In this document: positions 36,094 to 49,041 of the stretch, piece after piece | Position numbering within the stretch: the stretch's first letter is position 1 | How the letters are laid out: the number at the start of each line of letters is the position of its first letter | Assembly: GCF_002443255.2 (NCBI RefSeq) | Contig: NW_019211456.1 | Span: 24,359,061 to 24,423,060, forward strand | Reading direction: 5' to 3' | Length of the DNA stretch: 64,000 nt | Source of the DNA: Varroa destructor | Taxonomy: Eukaryota; Arthropoda; Arachnida; Mesostigmata; Varroidae | The notes under the pieces: model-generated | What the model was told of the DNA's origin: nothing | The model's database searches: none | Seen by the model: only the letters and a program-made list of their open reading frames with translations | Program-made: the position numbers and the translations under genes

Positions 36094-38975
36094 TTTGTAC
36101 CTGATGCTTCAAATACAAAACATGATCATGCACTTCAGAAGCAGAAGCACCTTTCTGCACATCGACAATCCGTTTACTTTACGTAGAAATCACTGAAGCT
36201 ATTGCTAGGTAGGAACTATTTGTTTAGTGTAAAGCATCTACTTTCCTGAAACGAAAATAGGGAAAATTTGGTTATAAGCCTCTTTTATTCTGTTAAAGAA
36301 TCGTAGATTAAATAGTAGCTTTCCGTATTAGATACAGGTACACAGTTGCTGAAAAGCAGCATGTCCATAGACATTCTTATAGTTAGTTGTCGCTATGTTA
36401 CGGACGCCTGCAGGCTAATTAGCGTGCCATCCATTACTATACTACAATTTGGTTACAAAAAAACAAAATAAACTTCTCTGCCGGATAACTTGCCGCCCGT
36501 ATTACGTTATTACCTTAAGCGAGCATCAAAATAATTTCTTCATAGAAATTCAGCAAATTAACGGGTTATAAACATTTTAGACACTGAGCCTTTGCTGTGT
36601 GAATTAGATCCACAATGAAGGAAGAGCTTAGGCCCCTAATAATGGTCCTTCTTTTGCAGTAATCTAGACTAGTTTTTATATCAGCGCATTGTGTACATAC
36701 GAAAGTATTGTATCCTGGACGTAGGGTTAATCTCTAAAAGTTGCTGAGGAGATTTATCAATAGGCTACCTTGTAGCTATATAAATACTAGTTAACGAATA
36801 TTGTCCCGCGAGGTATAAGACAATAAGAAAGGTCAAGTACTCGAAATTCGAATAGAAGAACAACGACGGGTATAAAGAGTCCGAATGGAGGCGGCTGCAG
36901 TGGGAGAAAGTAGTACAATAACTTTTAAAATCGATATTATAAACGAAATGATTACTTTCAGTGCCTTCATTATTAGTTCTCTTCTTGCGCGAAGTACTAC
37001 GCCTTCATGAATCCAATAAGTCGTTTGACTCACCTGACCTATTCGAGAAAAACGTTACTAGAAGAAAGAAACACACTTATGAATACAATAAAATAGTTTG
37101 CTGTCCGGTGACACTATCTGGTTTTTTTTTTGTTTATTATAAATGTATTTTTTGCCCAGAAATGCAAGTTGGTATTTAATTAAGTTAACTAGAAAGTTTA
37201 ACATATATTTAGCAGTAAGTTTTGAATTTCAATGTCCCTTTCCCTGTTTGGAGTGTTACAGAAATAAATCGGTAGCTATGCGTCGGCCTGACATCCCACC
37301 GACAGATAGGCACCATCGTATTCCGGCTGCCAACATGTTGCTGTTGAGGAACCTCGTTTCGCTGGAACGGGGAACGTCATGTACACGATCAGCTGTAGAG
37401 TATTAGACTGAATACTAATACATGACTTCTATGAAAATTAGGTTTTGCAGGACAAGCGTTAGGCTAACATCTCGAAATCGGCAAGAGCTCGAAATTTAAT
37501 AGTTTTTTTGTTTCGGGCGTTATTCTTACTGTTTTTAATACGGTTGACTACATACATTTGGTGTGGTAAGATCAAGGACGTCTAAATTACTGCGTTTTAC
37601 TTGGTAAGAGCATAATAAGTAGTATACTGACACAAATGTTTAAGTTTAAATAGAATTGTTCAGTTATTGTTTTCGATGTTAAAAATCGTGTGATTGTCTT
37701 TTTTGTTGTGCTTTGTTGAAATTATATCGACTGCAACGATCAATCACTATTTTCCCATTAGGAATAAATATTCCGTTGAGCATTGTTTCAAGCGACGAAT
37801 AGCAGCTTTCAAATCTAAATTACTTTAATTAATTAAGTCAAATCTCCTCTGTTCCGTGTGGCAAAGAACGCATCAGGTATCGCTTAAGAACAACACGTGT
37901 AGTAATACCAATGCTTTCAAGGATCCTGACAAGAGTCGTAGATAGGACAACAAAACGCTCGTCTATAAAATCAATACGTTTTGTGTGTCGTGTAAAACGA
38001 ACTGGGAATGGAGGACGACAAAAGCTTTCGACAGCGGGAGAAAAATTACAGCGCCCCAGTCTACAGCGCCCGAGGGTGCATTCACCTATTATGCGCCCTA
38101 ATTATTATAATGAATGATTCTTGCTAATTATCTAAATTGTTTCGTTAATGCTCGTCGCCATTGGCTGCATCTAGTGACTGTTTTGTTTTTCTTATTAGTA
38201 TTGGCGCATACGCATTGAAGGTAGAATATGTATAAAAGCGGGTTTGTTTTGATGCTTGTTTTGCATCTGATAAACATGGCGGATGAGCCACGCAGCTTAA
38301 TCAATCAAGGCCATCTTTGTTTCTTTCTTTATTAACAGCTGAAATATTTCGGGGTGTCGTAAAACGTTAGCTAGATCGGCAGATTTTTTGAGTGATTCGT
38401 AATATTGAATGCGTGCAGTATCTATTTCAACTAGACGAAGTTACTGGACCCATGAGCGATAGCATTTAGTCAGAGGATCAACAATATTTTATCTTTTTAT
38501 TTGACAGCCGCTGAATTGTTTAACGTGTATGGAATAAAATCGCCCTGTGTTATCACGTTGGATGTGAGGTAAATAAGCGAAAAAAACAGCTTCGATGCTA
38601 CAAAAACAGAGTAACAATCTTATATCGATCCGAAGTGATCTACATTCTCCGATCGGCTTCAACACATCCTTGATATTCACCGAAAACGAAGGATGACAAC
38701 ATTCGTGAACAAACTAACATACTAACGTATAATAAAAATAGTAACTATAATCATCAAGAATGGCAGCAATATCCATTCATTGTTTATTTATACAGGTATA
38801 TAATGCTACCGTTCTAGTAATAACACTATCGCTGGTAGTAACGGGAATTCACTAGTTGACAAAAGCGCCGTAACAAATTGAGGCTGTTTTGCTTCGCGTA
38901 TATATATATATATAGGACGAACATGGCATAGGTGATAGTCGTCAGAGTAAGCGACTGCTATTATAGATTATATCA
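36094..38975. other. Intergenic stretch upstream of the membrane-protein gene
   Basis: No supported gene. Open frames at 36833-37406 and 37911-38117 lack start or splice evidence. A TATA dinucleotide tract lies at 38898-38914. The promoter or a 5' exon of the minus-strand gene at 36093 is expected in the first kilobase, but I cannot place it. Confidence 0.45.
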
Positions 38976-39704
38976 TTATGTTATGTTGAATATAGAAGAA
39001 AGCGCTTTAATCGAAGAGTGTATTAGTTTACAAGACTTAAAGCGAGGCTTGTTTGTATCCAAAAACCGCAACCGCTGGTATTTACTTCTAGTTAAAACAT
39101 AGCTGGAAGCTAGAAACAGGCCGCATCCAATCACTGTGCACATGTACGCGTCCTGAACGAACATCAAATTGCCGTCGGGCCGTTTTCGAGCTGGCATCCA
39201 TGTTAGGTTCAGGCCAATCATTGAGTTCAGAGCCAAGTGATTATTATTGAGTAGAAACAATGGTAATAGCCTTCTATTTACTGGTGCAGGCAGTAAAACT
39301 GGAGGCTTTGATTAACAGCGGCGAGACGAAAAAATCAAGTGCTCATTAATCAAGACCAGCATAATTAAGGTGAAGATATACCAGAACTAGGTGTCCAAAG
39401 CCTGTTTCTACTTAAAGTTGAAGAATCTTCGTATGGTTAACCACAGTAAAAAAATGCATAGTTCGCGTGCAAGACGACGATTAGCTCTATAAACTGGCCC
39501 TATTACGGTCGATGTTACCAGATACACTGTTACCTTTCGGTGGCGAGCTAACCACTACGCTGTATCCACTAGATTCTAATTGGTTACAATAGAGATAAAA
39601 GGAAGGCATCGTGCGTTAGTTAAGGTCGAACGCAAGGTCAGGCAAAGGGAGAGCACTTTTTTAGAGAGGCACATTGACGAATTAGAGGTAACGGGGTGAC
39701 CTAC

Positions 39705-42700
39705 CACTCGCAGTGATAAGGCGGCAGCGACGTCGCGGTCAGGTCGCACACGCTCGCCTACTAATACAGTGTTGTCTAACTCAACATCATATTTCTGCTA
39801 GATGAACAAAAAACACCGTGGATAACAGGTTGCAGCTACTGCTTTTGATATGGCATCTGCGCAAACAAAATCTCTATGGTAAAACATATATGTAACACGC
39901 TATCGGAAGCAGACTGTATAATAGTGCTCACGTAACGATAACAAAACCACAGTTGTTGCCGGTTAACTAATAAAATCAAGAAAAACAGGCATCGTTAATA
40001 GAGTCTGTGTTGAAACGGGATTTTAACGAACACGTATTCAATATTCGATAATATTAAAATAAGAGTTTATTCTGTATCCGCCTATCCGTCTAGTGGTAAC
40101 TTGCAAATCAAGGTATGTCCGAAAATCGGTGCTTCAATTGTTACCACGAGAATGCAAGTTATCTTAAACAAAATCAATGTACTTTTGATAATAATAATAA
40201 TAACAATTAATTTTTACAGCTTCAAGTAACTGCAGCAAGATGTAAACTAGTTTACCCATCTACTGAGGGCAGTTACAAGAATCTATTGAAAAAAATAGCA
40301 ATCTTCGAGAGAAATACTCAAAAGATGGGAAAGGTGGCTATCGTTCTGAGTAGCAAGAGTCTGATCAAGCTAGTCTTACGTAGGCAGTTATTTTCGACAA
40401 TGCAACCAGCCAAGTCTGTTCAGACAGCTTCAGAAACCCAATCGGAGCTAATATGACCAGCGTCTGACGGCCATTCATACCATTTATTGATCGTCACTTT
40501 AATTCAGCCCACTTTTTCTTAAAGATGCGTCTTTCGATGTGGTTTTTATAATTACTGCCTCTTCATGATAGGTGTATCGCGCTCGATTAGTACCAGCAAA
40601 TAACATCACGAGTTATTTAACTATCATTTAAGAAGAGAGCGGCCCTTACATGAAAAGCGATTACTTTTCGCGAAAAGGTCCATCGATGTTGACGAGGCTT
40701 CAGATCAGTTTGTAAGGCTTTATTAAGAGCAAACACGGCGGACACAACATGACTGTATAAGCAAAGCACCCAGACGTGTTTCCAACAATACATATTTCGA
40801 TAACTACCTGGTTTATCGACATCAATGGACATATTTGTTTATGGATCGATCCTCTTTTGATTCACCGACGATCTTTTGCTGAACGCTCTTCGTTTGTTTC
40901 GACGGCTCTTCCTATTCTTTTCCTTCTTTATATAGCACACACCATCCCCCTGATGAGTACTTTCGTGTTAAATCTCAATATACAGTCTACTATTCTATGC
41001 CCTCGAGGGCAACGGCCCAGCAGGATCAGCAACAGCACACTGTCCATAGGCCCTAGATAGTAGAAGGAAGACTACGACGTCAAACAACCTCGGCCTTAAA
41101 ACTGCGATTATAGCCTGGCGAACAGACACGGATACATAGTAAGAGTATGATTTTTCTCTTAATAGTGCTTTCTATGTTTCCCCTTCCTTTTCTTCCGAGA
41201 CGTGTCGTAAGGCACGAATGGATGGACGGACGGACGGATGGGCGAATAAATATCACACGGCGCATGCACACTCCTTCCATCTGCCTTTCCTTTACCACGT
41301 ACCGCTACTACAAACCTGCGCAGACTCGTGCGAAGCTAACATTCCCCGGGCGCCCGCGCCATGAGAATCAGGGGATGGCTGTACGGTTGGCGCTTCCGAC
41401 GATGACGATCCGGATGGCGGAGACGAATAAATTTCCCAAATCTGCCAGTTAGGCATGTAGCAGTGTAGTTGGTTTGTCCGCTAGAAAACTTGCTATCTCA
41501 GCTGATGAGAGCTTGAACAAATATCATCATCAACATCGTTGCCATTATAGTGATTATAGCGCTTCCACTTCTCGAGACCGTGCTGCGACATTGTCGCCGC
41601 TCTCAAGCTGTACTGGAAGAGTGGCTTGGTTTGCTTCGTGCAACTTCTCCTCTTCATAGGTACCACGAAATAATGTTGGGCCGCGTTCGATTGCAGGGTG
41701 TATGCTCTTTTTAGCCGGCGGGCAAGACCCGCGCTGTCTAGCTCCTCGTTCCCGTCAGCGGGCAAGCCTCTGCTAAGCCAATTGGCCTCGGCTCAAAGAT
41801 CTGTTCGGGTTGCAATCGCTTCTTCGCCCTATTTCAAGCATTAATCGCGTCGCTACTTCCATGCTATTTTCAATAATGAAACGGAGCTCGCTGAAAGTTC
41901 GCATGCGCTAAAATCGCGCGTCTTTTGTAGGAGAACAGACTCACAGTAAGCTACTTCTGGTTTACTTCCTGGTGAGTCTGTACGGTACGATGTGTCAATA
42001 GTATTTGCATTACCATGGCCGCGGCTGAACACTGACGACGCAGGCAGCGGCACGAGACACAGGAAGTGCCTACGCAACACCCGCAATGGCGATAACGACA
42101 CGAATGACAATGCTCTTCGAATAGTGCAAGAGAAAAGTGGACAATATCTAATAGGGGCACGCCTAGAGCCGTGAAAGTCTATTGATGGTTGGAAAAAGAG
42201 CTACATAAATAGATTTCAACTGTTTGTTGACGACGGTAGAAAGTGGAGACAGTTTAGTTAGACGTAGGGGCAATTAACCTTAGGTCGAACGTTAAAACTG
42301 ATATAATCCCTTACTCGTCCTTTTTACTAATACCGCGATTGTTTCTTGTAGGAACAAATAGGCCAGATAAGGTCATAACAGAAGTTCTATGTTCGGCCTG
42401 TTCACTTGAACGAGGCACGCATACGAGAACTGTACGAATATTTGCCTGATACCTATCTGGGTTTAAGCGTGAAAACGTCAGCCATACGAGGGAGAGTTTG
42501 ACACCACCATCTGTTAGTTTCACACATTCCCTATGAACGTTGTAGCTAGCTCTTCTCGGCCCGATAGTTGAAACGTCAAAATATACCTACGAAGCCGACG
42601 ATGTTAACACCTTAAAATTTAGAAGCGATCTAATAGGTCTGTATATCTTCCCAAGGCATTCGATTTTGCTAAAGCCATTAGTTTACGATAATTCAAAGTT

Positions 42701-43135
42701 GTACCGTTTCACTGCGACGCGTTTACCAAATAATACGTTTAATAATCTCCAGTTCCTCTGTGAATACATCAGACCGTCTATTTCCGAGTGTCCAGAAAAA
42801 TAACAGCGCAGTGAACTAACATGGCCATCCAGTGCATAGCTATTTAGAAAGTTTGCTCAAGTAAATGTATGCACACTTTTCCACTACAATGCGGCTCCAT
42901 ACTTTCGAATCAATCGTTGCCACAAAAAAGTCTGATCGGATCAAGCTGGTTAAGCGCACCTGTTACACCATGTATGCGAACGTCGGACGCTCCGGGCGAT
43001 TTTTCGCACACTAAAATCATTTTATCTAGTGCATAGTAGAAAATTCCTATTCGATTGATATTGCTCCCGAATAGCGAAACTTCTCCTCTGGAAATTCTCC
43101 CCGTTGCCATATGGTTAATGTATAATATGCGGATC
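39705..43135 (-). CDS. Candidate multi-exon minus-strand gene (partial, joins unproven)
   Basis: Several minus-strand segments have good splice sites at both ends. 43135-42960 has acceptor ACGGCAG and donor CAG/GTGCGC, and ends phase 1. A segment starting at 42510 (acceptor CTAACAG) begins in the matching phase. 42031-41945 has acceptor CTGCGTCGTCAG and donor GTGAGTC (GHGNANTIDTSYRTDSPG). 40752-40650 has acceptor TTTGCTTATACAG and donor CAT/GTAAGG (VFALNKALQTDLKPRQ) and ends phase 0. 39797-39705 starts phase 0 with a T-rich acceptor and has donor GTG/GTAGGT (YDVELDNTVLVGERVRPD). The last two join in frame as KVIAFH then QKYDVELD. The join between 41945 and 40752 does not match in phase, so an exon is missing or two genes are mixed. 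The first segment (DKMILVCEKSPGASDVRIHG) faintly recalls a propeller repeat, but I would not name a family. Confidence 0.33.
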
Positions 43136-43810
43136 CTGCCGTAATAGATTGTTGTACAGTGCGAGCAGTATCTTTCACAGACATACATATCGATCGTAAG
43201 ATAGAAAAGCGGAATCATACGGCCGTTGACCACAAGCTAACCGTCGTTGAATATTGTCATCTTGCTATTTAAGTATGATCCACACTCGGTACACAGTAGA
43301 ATATTGTAGCCGATACACATAAGCCAACATATCTGCAATTAACTATAATTAACCGCTGCTGATATTACCAGTACGCCAACCACAGAGACATATCCACAGA
43401 TCCGACCCGTCTGCCCTCCCCTCCAAATTGGGCATATCTAATAATACATTAGCGTAATTAAAGAGAAAATCACTGCAGTAGTTCGACTCGCTATCTATAA
43501 TAAACAGCTATTGTCAGACCATGACAATCCTAAAGCAACCCGCTCGATTCAAATTTGACCTAGTGGAACTTCTGTAGAAAAAAAAATAATAACCATAATA
43601 TTAAAATATGGCAACGTTGTTTTTCATTTTCAGCAGTACGAATACAAATTATGCATTGGATATGGTCATCATTTGGATACACTGTAAAAATAAATATGAC
43701 TTATACGTAAAAGTATTGAACAACGTGGCTTGAGGGGAAGTAGCCCGTCAAGGGGCGTCCACCTTCGGTGCGCGCAAGACCGCAGCCAATAGTAACCTTT
43801 AACAAGAGTA

Positions 43811-44034
43811 ATGTCAATTTCCTTCTTAACTTCACTTGCCATGTTCTTGTTTTTGGCAGGTAAGAACTATGTGCTAATTATCATCTAATTAACTTAACGT
43901 AATAAACGTAGCTGAAATTCGCTTGACTAGTGTTTAATCGGCTCTGAAGTTTAGATCTGCGAACTCTTAGGGTCATATTGGTACGACTTCAGGCACTGCT
44001 GAATCGGGATCATTTTATCTATTGCCTTAAATAA
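43811..44034 (+). CDS. Signal-peptide exon of a small secreted protein (downstream join tentative)
   Basis: An ATG at 43811 opens 16 codons, MSISFLTSLAMFLFLA, a textbook signal peptide hydrophobic core. The exon ends at 43859 in phase 1 at a near-perfect donor (GGCAG/GTAAGA). Signal-peptide first exons ending in phase 1 are typical of secreted arthropod proteins. The nearest compatible acceptor (CTCTGAAGTTTAG, exon start 43955) gives a 96-base intron and 26 further codons (DLRTLRVILVRLQALLNRDH and on) to TAA at 44034, a 42-residue product. Other phase-compatible acceptors near 44330-44352 would give cysteine-containing tails instead (for example one with PCLFCFSFEHKISPC). The first exon is more certain (about 0.5) than the rest. 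Confidence 0.38.
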
Positions 44035-45539
44035 GGCCAAAATGAAATTAGTAGTTTGGCATATAAAACATTTATTGCTGACCTACTGCCATTTATTGCG
44101 TTACTGTCCAGTTGTTCTTGCGGTAATGAACGGCGCTCACATCTCTATCGTCCTTTCTTCGAAGGCATACAATGGCAAACATTGAAGACAAATGAACTGT
44201 CCAAAACCACGGGGTAATCCAGTTCCGTATCGAGACACTTTGAACACACCCATCTACGAGCAGCTTTTTTACGTTTTTGCTTATTGCTTTAGTACTAGTT
44301 AGAAGCATATGCAACCATTTCACCTATGTAAAGATTGCCTTTGTCGAAGAGTATCGACACAACGCACCTTGTCTATTTTGTTTCTCGTTTGAACATAAGA
44401 TTTCCCCTTGCGATCGTAGCGTGACATACAATGGTGAATCATTTAGAGATCGGACGTCTGGTCTCGGTCGTGTGCGCGCATCAAACTATAGCAACTTTGT
44501 TCTGTCACAGTAGATATATCACTGCATTTGTTCAAATCTTAACTATTTGTCAATAACGACACGACCTGAATACTAGTAGTTTTACTTTGTCTAGATTTAG
44601 TACGTCGAGTTTACACGCGTCTTTTCGTTCGCAGACGATGGTGTCTCGACTCTCAACTCATTTAGCACCTTACTTAGTAAACGTCTATAAAAAAAAAAAT
44701 AGCCGAAAAAACGTTTCCAATTCTAATTGGGTTCGATGCCTTATCTAACCGCGATCCTCGTTAGTCCTTGACCGTTACTCAATCTATACTGATTAATTGC
44801 CCCCCTGTAAGAAGGTCATGTACAAATATTTCGTGCGTGAAAGCGAGTTTTATTGAAGTGATCTCATTGGCGGTCGAATCTCGGTTTTTGTCTTTAAATG
44901 CAAAGTAAACGGTTTCAATCATGATTTCTTAAGAAGTTAGTTATATAAAGGCTCTAAGGCGAATTGTTATAGCCAGCTCGCTATGACTTACGAGCAAAAT
45001 ATGTGCAATATTGTGCGCATGATAAATCACTTTGGAATCACTTATGCTACTTTCACAAAATAATGAACTGAAGTTGTCCAATACGGTTTTCATACTGGTA
45101 GCGATTTGTCAGTGATGAACGAAGCTAACCCTAATGTCTGCTCGTACCGTTAGAGGATGTTCATCGCATCGTATGATAGCGAACGGTTTTCGAAAGCTAA
45201 CCAGAAAACGTCTCCTGTCAATAGCTTCTTTATGATGACGCGACTAAATAGATCTTATAGTGCCTAAAGCTATACGAAGCTTTACATATAAATTGATATA
45301 TCACTAATGAATATATTTCCCTATATAGAGAAAGAGATCGCTACTATATGTATGTAGGTCTAAGTCGAAAAACAACGCGGGGTGCATATACTTATACCAG
45401 TTGCACCTACACCAGCACTCTCTATAAGTTGTCCTTTAGAGGGACAGTGAATGCATCGGCTGTTCGCAACATCATGAAACTTTAAAAAGTAGATTCCGCC
45501 GGATGTCGCAGCTCAAAAAGGTCTAGCGTCCAATTTCAG
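44035..45539. other. Stretch with no assigned exon
   Basis: An open plus-strand frame to 44513 contains cysteines (PCLFCF, ISPC) and could belong to the signal-peptide gene at 43811. A short plus frame near 45157-45270 (FIASYDSERFSKANQK) has no clear splice sites. An A tract lies at 44690-44699. Confidence 0.35.
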
Positions 45540-45821
45540 ACGGACGTCGCCATTGCGTCTGTTAGGGGTAGGGCAATTATTTTTACTCTGACTAACAGTT
45601 CCGAGAACGTCACACTAAAGGCATTCGAGATCATTCCTTTTCAACATAAGCGTATTTCCCAGATGGACATTTTACATCTGGTCAGAGATAACAAAAATGT
45701 CGGGCACGCTTTATCGTCGTTAAATCAAAACAGTTGGATTAGGCGTATTGGGCAAAAGAATGTACAGTTAGGCCGTGCTAATTCTGATTTGATGGTTCAA
45801 AAATGTATCCACGGCACCTAA
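45540..45821 (+). CDS. Candidate terminal exon, 93 residues, unknown
   Basis: A good acceptor (AGCGTCCAATTTCAG) ends at 45539. Only phase 0 is open after it, for 93 codons to TAA at 45819-45821. The peptide has two adjacent sequons (NSS, NVT) in TLTNSSENVTLKAFEIIPF and a single late cysteine (MVQKCIHGT at the end). It would be the last exon of a plus-strand gene starting upstream, perhaps the one whose signal-peptide exon is at 43811, although that needs an intermediate exon to adjust the phase. No family is recognised. Confidence 0.3.
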   Translation, partial: TDVAIASVRGRAIIFTLTNSSENVTLKAFEIIPFQHKRISQMDILHLVRDNKNVGHALSSLNQNSWIRRIGQKNVQLGRANSDLMVQKCIHGT

Positions 45822-47118
45822 AAATGTGGCGGTTGTGTTTGATTCAGAAAGGTGGTGCAAGTCTGAGTATGAGTACGTCTGATGGCGAAATCGTTTTGGC
45901 GAGGCGATTTACGTAAGAACGCACGTCGTGTGTGAACTCCAATTTCTGCGTCAAGAGAAATACGGTTTCGATAAAACAGCGCACATGCATGAAAACATCT
46001 CTCACGAGAAGCACACACGTGCACCTTCGCGTACGATAATCTCGACGGATCTGTGAATGCAGTAACACTGCTCTGCATAAAATTTGTCTTCCAAATTGCT
46101 GCAGGCTTGATTTTCCACTAGCTACCTGCTGCCTTTGACGTGGCCCAGTATTGTAATATTCGTAAGCGTGCATACGAGCCAAACAGACAAAAAAGACAGT
46201 TCAAACAATTGGTTACAAAACATTTTTGCTACATTGCCAGCCTACCACGAACATTATCGCAGAATCATCCCGATAGCATGTTGTTGCGCGTCGTACAGAC
46301 CGCTCACTTTAAGAAAAAAAAAAACAAACCATATTGGCGTCGTTCATATATAAGTTACCCACAAACATCAAGGGGTCGGTGGACCTTATGCGATTAACTG
46401 TAGCATTGTCTCGCCACTGGAAGAACGCTTTGGCATACATTAACGCCAAGCATAGTTTGCAGTGTTACATATATATAATATGCCTTGTGTACGCCCGATT
46501 GACCATCTTGCTTCTACTAACTGCATTAGAAATTGCGCTTGTCACCCGGTGCTGCTTTATGATTTCCTCAGCCGTAAACGACCTCTAGCGGCGTTCAGTT
46601 TTCAGAGAAATTCAGTAGTCAATTGGACTACACATCAGATTACGACAACTGCTAAGTAGAAGCTGCAGAAATAGTGGCAAAAGTGCTGCAACTATAAACT
46701 TCAGCATTGGGCAAACACGTACTCAGTCGAAAGAAGCATAGGGCCGCACGTGGCTAGAAGTTCACCCGTTGGTTTCATGCTGGCTGGTTGGCGCACCTAC
46801 AGGATGTAATCCTTCGCACGATGTCTGTATGAGCGGGTAAATTTAGCGCCAAGTAGTATCAGTACTAGTTGTATACAATATTGAATAGTGTGCTTGATAT
46901 TCAGTAGTACCAAGAATCGCTCCATTGATTTCGATAGATAGGTAGGCAGCCACCTAACAGATAGATTTGCCTGTGGCTTCAAATTAAACCTGGGCTAGGA
47001 AGCTTCTTACATGCATTTCGTTCACAGTGACAGCTCCTACTGGGAACAAACTGACAGGTCACATTTACTACATTTGCGTACTAAATCGAGCCACTTGAGC
47101 GTTTCCTCACCCTCTACG
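45822..47118. other. Stretch open on both strands, no gene assigned
   Basis: Between 45818 and 46182 the minus strand is open in two frames, and between 46135 and 46659 the plus strand is open in three staggered frames. None has a convincing start or splice pair, and one minus frame overlaps the end of the candidate exon at 45540. Confidence 0.35.
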
Positions 47119-47458
47119 TATAAATGGAACCGCGCTCGTAGCTGAATCGAGAAGCAACAGCAACAGCAAGCAGGCGTTCACAGGCAGACGGCTAACTGAA
47201 AAATTTCTCGTCGATGATCAAGTGCCGTTTGCCTCCGAGAAGCGAACCCAACGAATGACGTCTGCCGACGTCGTTTACCATTCTTAATCAACAGGACGCA
47301 GAGGAGCTCTACTGGCTAAGGCACGCGTCGCACAGGCTTACACATCCGTCTACTAAGTTCTTGTCCACCTTCACCCTAACACAAACCGACATGCACAGCA
47401 GAATCACTGCAACATCATTACACTATGTTTCAGCCGCCGCGCGGATACTGCGTCTCTT
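47119..47458 (+). promoter_or_regulatory. TATA box and probable first exon of a plus-strand gene
   Basis: TATAAATG at 47119-47126 lies in a GC-richer patch. A transcript starting about 30 bases downstream would carry a CAACAGCAACAGCAAGCAG-rich leader and reach a strong donor (CTCTT/GTGAGT) with exon end 47458. Two start codons near the 3' end are possible: 47391 (MHSRITATSLHYVSAAARIL) or 47425 (MFQPPRGYCVS). Downstream, a 54-codon ATG frame at 47558-47722 (RPSSLLIRVRVDSALAGDV) lies inside the presumed intron. The target gene is not identified. Confidence 0.33.
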
Positions 47459-48639
47459 GTGAGTGTTCCAGTTGGCAATGTTAGTGTTTTTCCATTGCTT
47501 CGCCGTTTATCTATGGGTCTGTCATAGAACTACGGTTACCACATTCCCTCTTTCTCAATGGTGGTATGGGCAGCCCTAAGACCATCTTCTCTCCTCATTC
47601 GTGTCCGCGTTGACTCTGCCCTTGCCGGCGACGTCGATCCGATCAAGGTGCTATGGTGCACATCAATAATAACGAGTCTTATCAACATAGGTTCCGGCAT
47701 GAACTGGATTGGTGCTCAATAGTCTATTACACAGACGACGTAATAGGACAGTTAGCGAACGAAGAGACGGTGATGGGATGCGCGAACATTATACGCACTA
47801 ACGTAAACAACGCAGGGAATGAAAATTGTAGAGCAACCGCTACGGGCTATTGTTTTGTGTCGCTATATATTGCACCGTAACTGATAGGAGTGTCACTTGT
47901 AGTGGTGAGCATCACCTGTGGCTAGAATAATGGCATATACTTTAGGAGGTATTTTTCTAAAAGTTTTGGTGAAATAAGCTATGCGGTGGCAACATTTTAG
48001 GGGGTGAAGGGCTTACAACTGACCGCTCTGTAGGAGGTAAATTGCACTTGGTAGGACAATTGGCTAATAGCCTGTCGTTGTTCCTTCTTACTTTACCAAC
48101 TTTCCCTTGCCCTTCCCGATCGCATAATTCCGCGTCTGTTTTGCTGACTATATCTGTCCGATTGCTTCCTGTTTGTCTATTTGTCCATCTACATCTGTCA
48201 TTCGTAGCTTTTCTTTATCACAGGGCTTCGGCGAGTATTCTCTTACTTTTAGCATTGGTGAACAGAGAAACGGCAGGCGCGAAGGCGAGCCTTGCGTGCG
48301 ACATGACGATAATATCCATGCGGATTGACGATGAAGAGACTAGTAGATGAGCAATATGAAGAGTAACATACTGTAGTCACTCAGGTGAGAAACGGACGGA
48401 AGGTAAAGAAAACTGACTACAAAGCCTAGCATTGCAGGAGCACTCACTCGTCTGGCGCGCCAGATGTGTCTTATGCACCTGTGTGTATTTTCTATGTAGA
48501 GACTAACAACATCACATACTGAGTGAGCTGAAGCAAGTCGGTGCGCGAATAAGAGAGGCCTGTACGGCGTTTGGGAAGCTCGTATCGAGAAACCCGTTTG
48601 GCTTACGTTCTTACATGTCTATGAGGGCAGATGCCCTTT
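47459..48639. other. GC-richer stretch, no gene assigned
   Basis: There are ATG frames at 47558-47722 and 47653-47880, and an open plus frame at 48042-48350 rich in Leu and Ser. A 14-base perfect palindrome TCTGGCGCGCCAGA lies at 48451-48464. A donor-like CAG/GTGAGA at 48384 has no coding exon before it. Confidence 0.4.
48451..48464. repeat. Perfect 14-bp palindrome
   Basis: TCTGGCGCGCCAGA is fully self-complementary with no loop, which is unusual in this AT-rich setting. It could be a dimeric protein-binding site. Confidence 0.7.
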
Positions 48640-48809
48640 TCAAAAAGATTCCCCTCCATTGTTAGTTGTTTCCACCAAAAAAAGTTTGGCGGAATCTTCG
48701 ATAAACATGTTTGTATAATAATCGTACCAGCTGCAATGTATAAAAACGACCGATGAAGGGGCGTCATTACAGCTTGATGGAGCGCTCCTTCGGAGTAATT
48801 TTAATATAT
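48640..48809 (-). CDS. Candidate terminal exon, 55 residues, unknown
   Basis: On the minus strand an acceptor (ACAACTTTTCAG) ends at 48810. The phase-1 frame then runs 55 codons to a TGA at 48640. The peptide is APSSVVFIHCSWYDYYTNMF followed by IEDSAKLFLVETTNNGGES, with two cysteines in all, and looks like folded protein. Upstream exons on the minus strand were not found, and the next feature upstream is a plus-strand gene start at 49042, so a divergent or interleaved arrangement would be needed. The function is unknown. Confidence 0.3.
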
Positions 48810-49041
48810 CTGAAAAGTTGTTTTTTGTGAATGAAGGCAATTTATGTATGAAGCGTTGGTTAATATATGTACGTTACCTGTTTGTATTAAAAGCAAATAT
48901 TAAAGTGAACCTCTTCTGCAAAGAGGTCGCGAAAAGACGCGCATATTCATTGCAAATGCTATTCGCTGAATTACAGTTTCAATTCGGAGCCTGAACTGCT
49001 CACAAACTGCAATTACCAACTTTTGCTCAGTCGCTTAGCAA

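Noticed and set aside
47119..47282. Open plus frame across the TATA region (ending SADVVYHS)
   Set aside because: It includes the TATA box and presumed leader and has no suitable start or splice signal, so it is more likely untranslated sequence.
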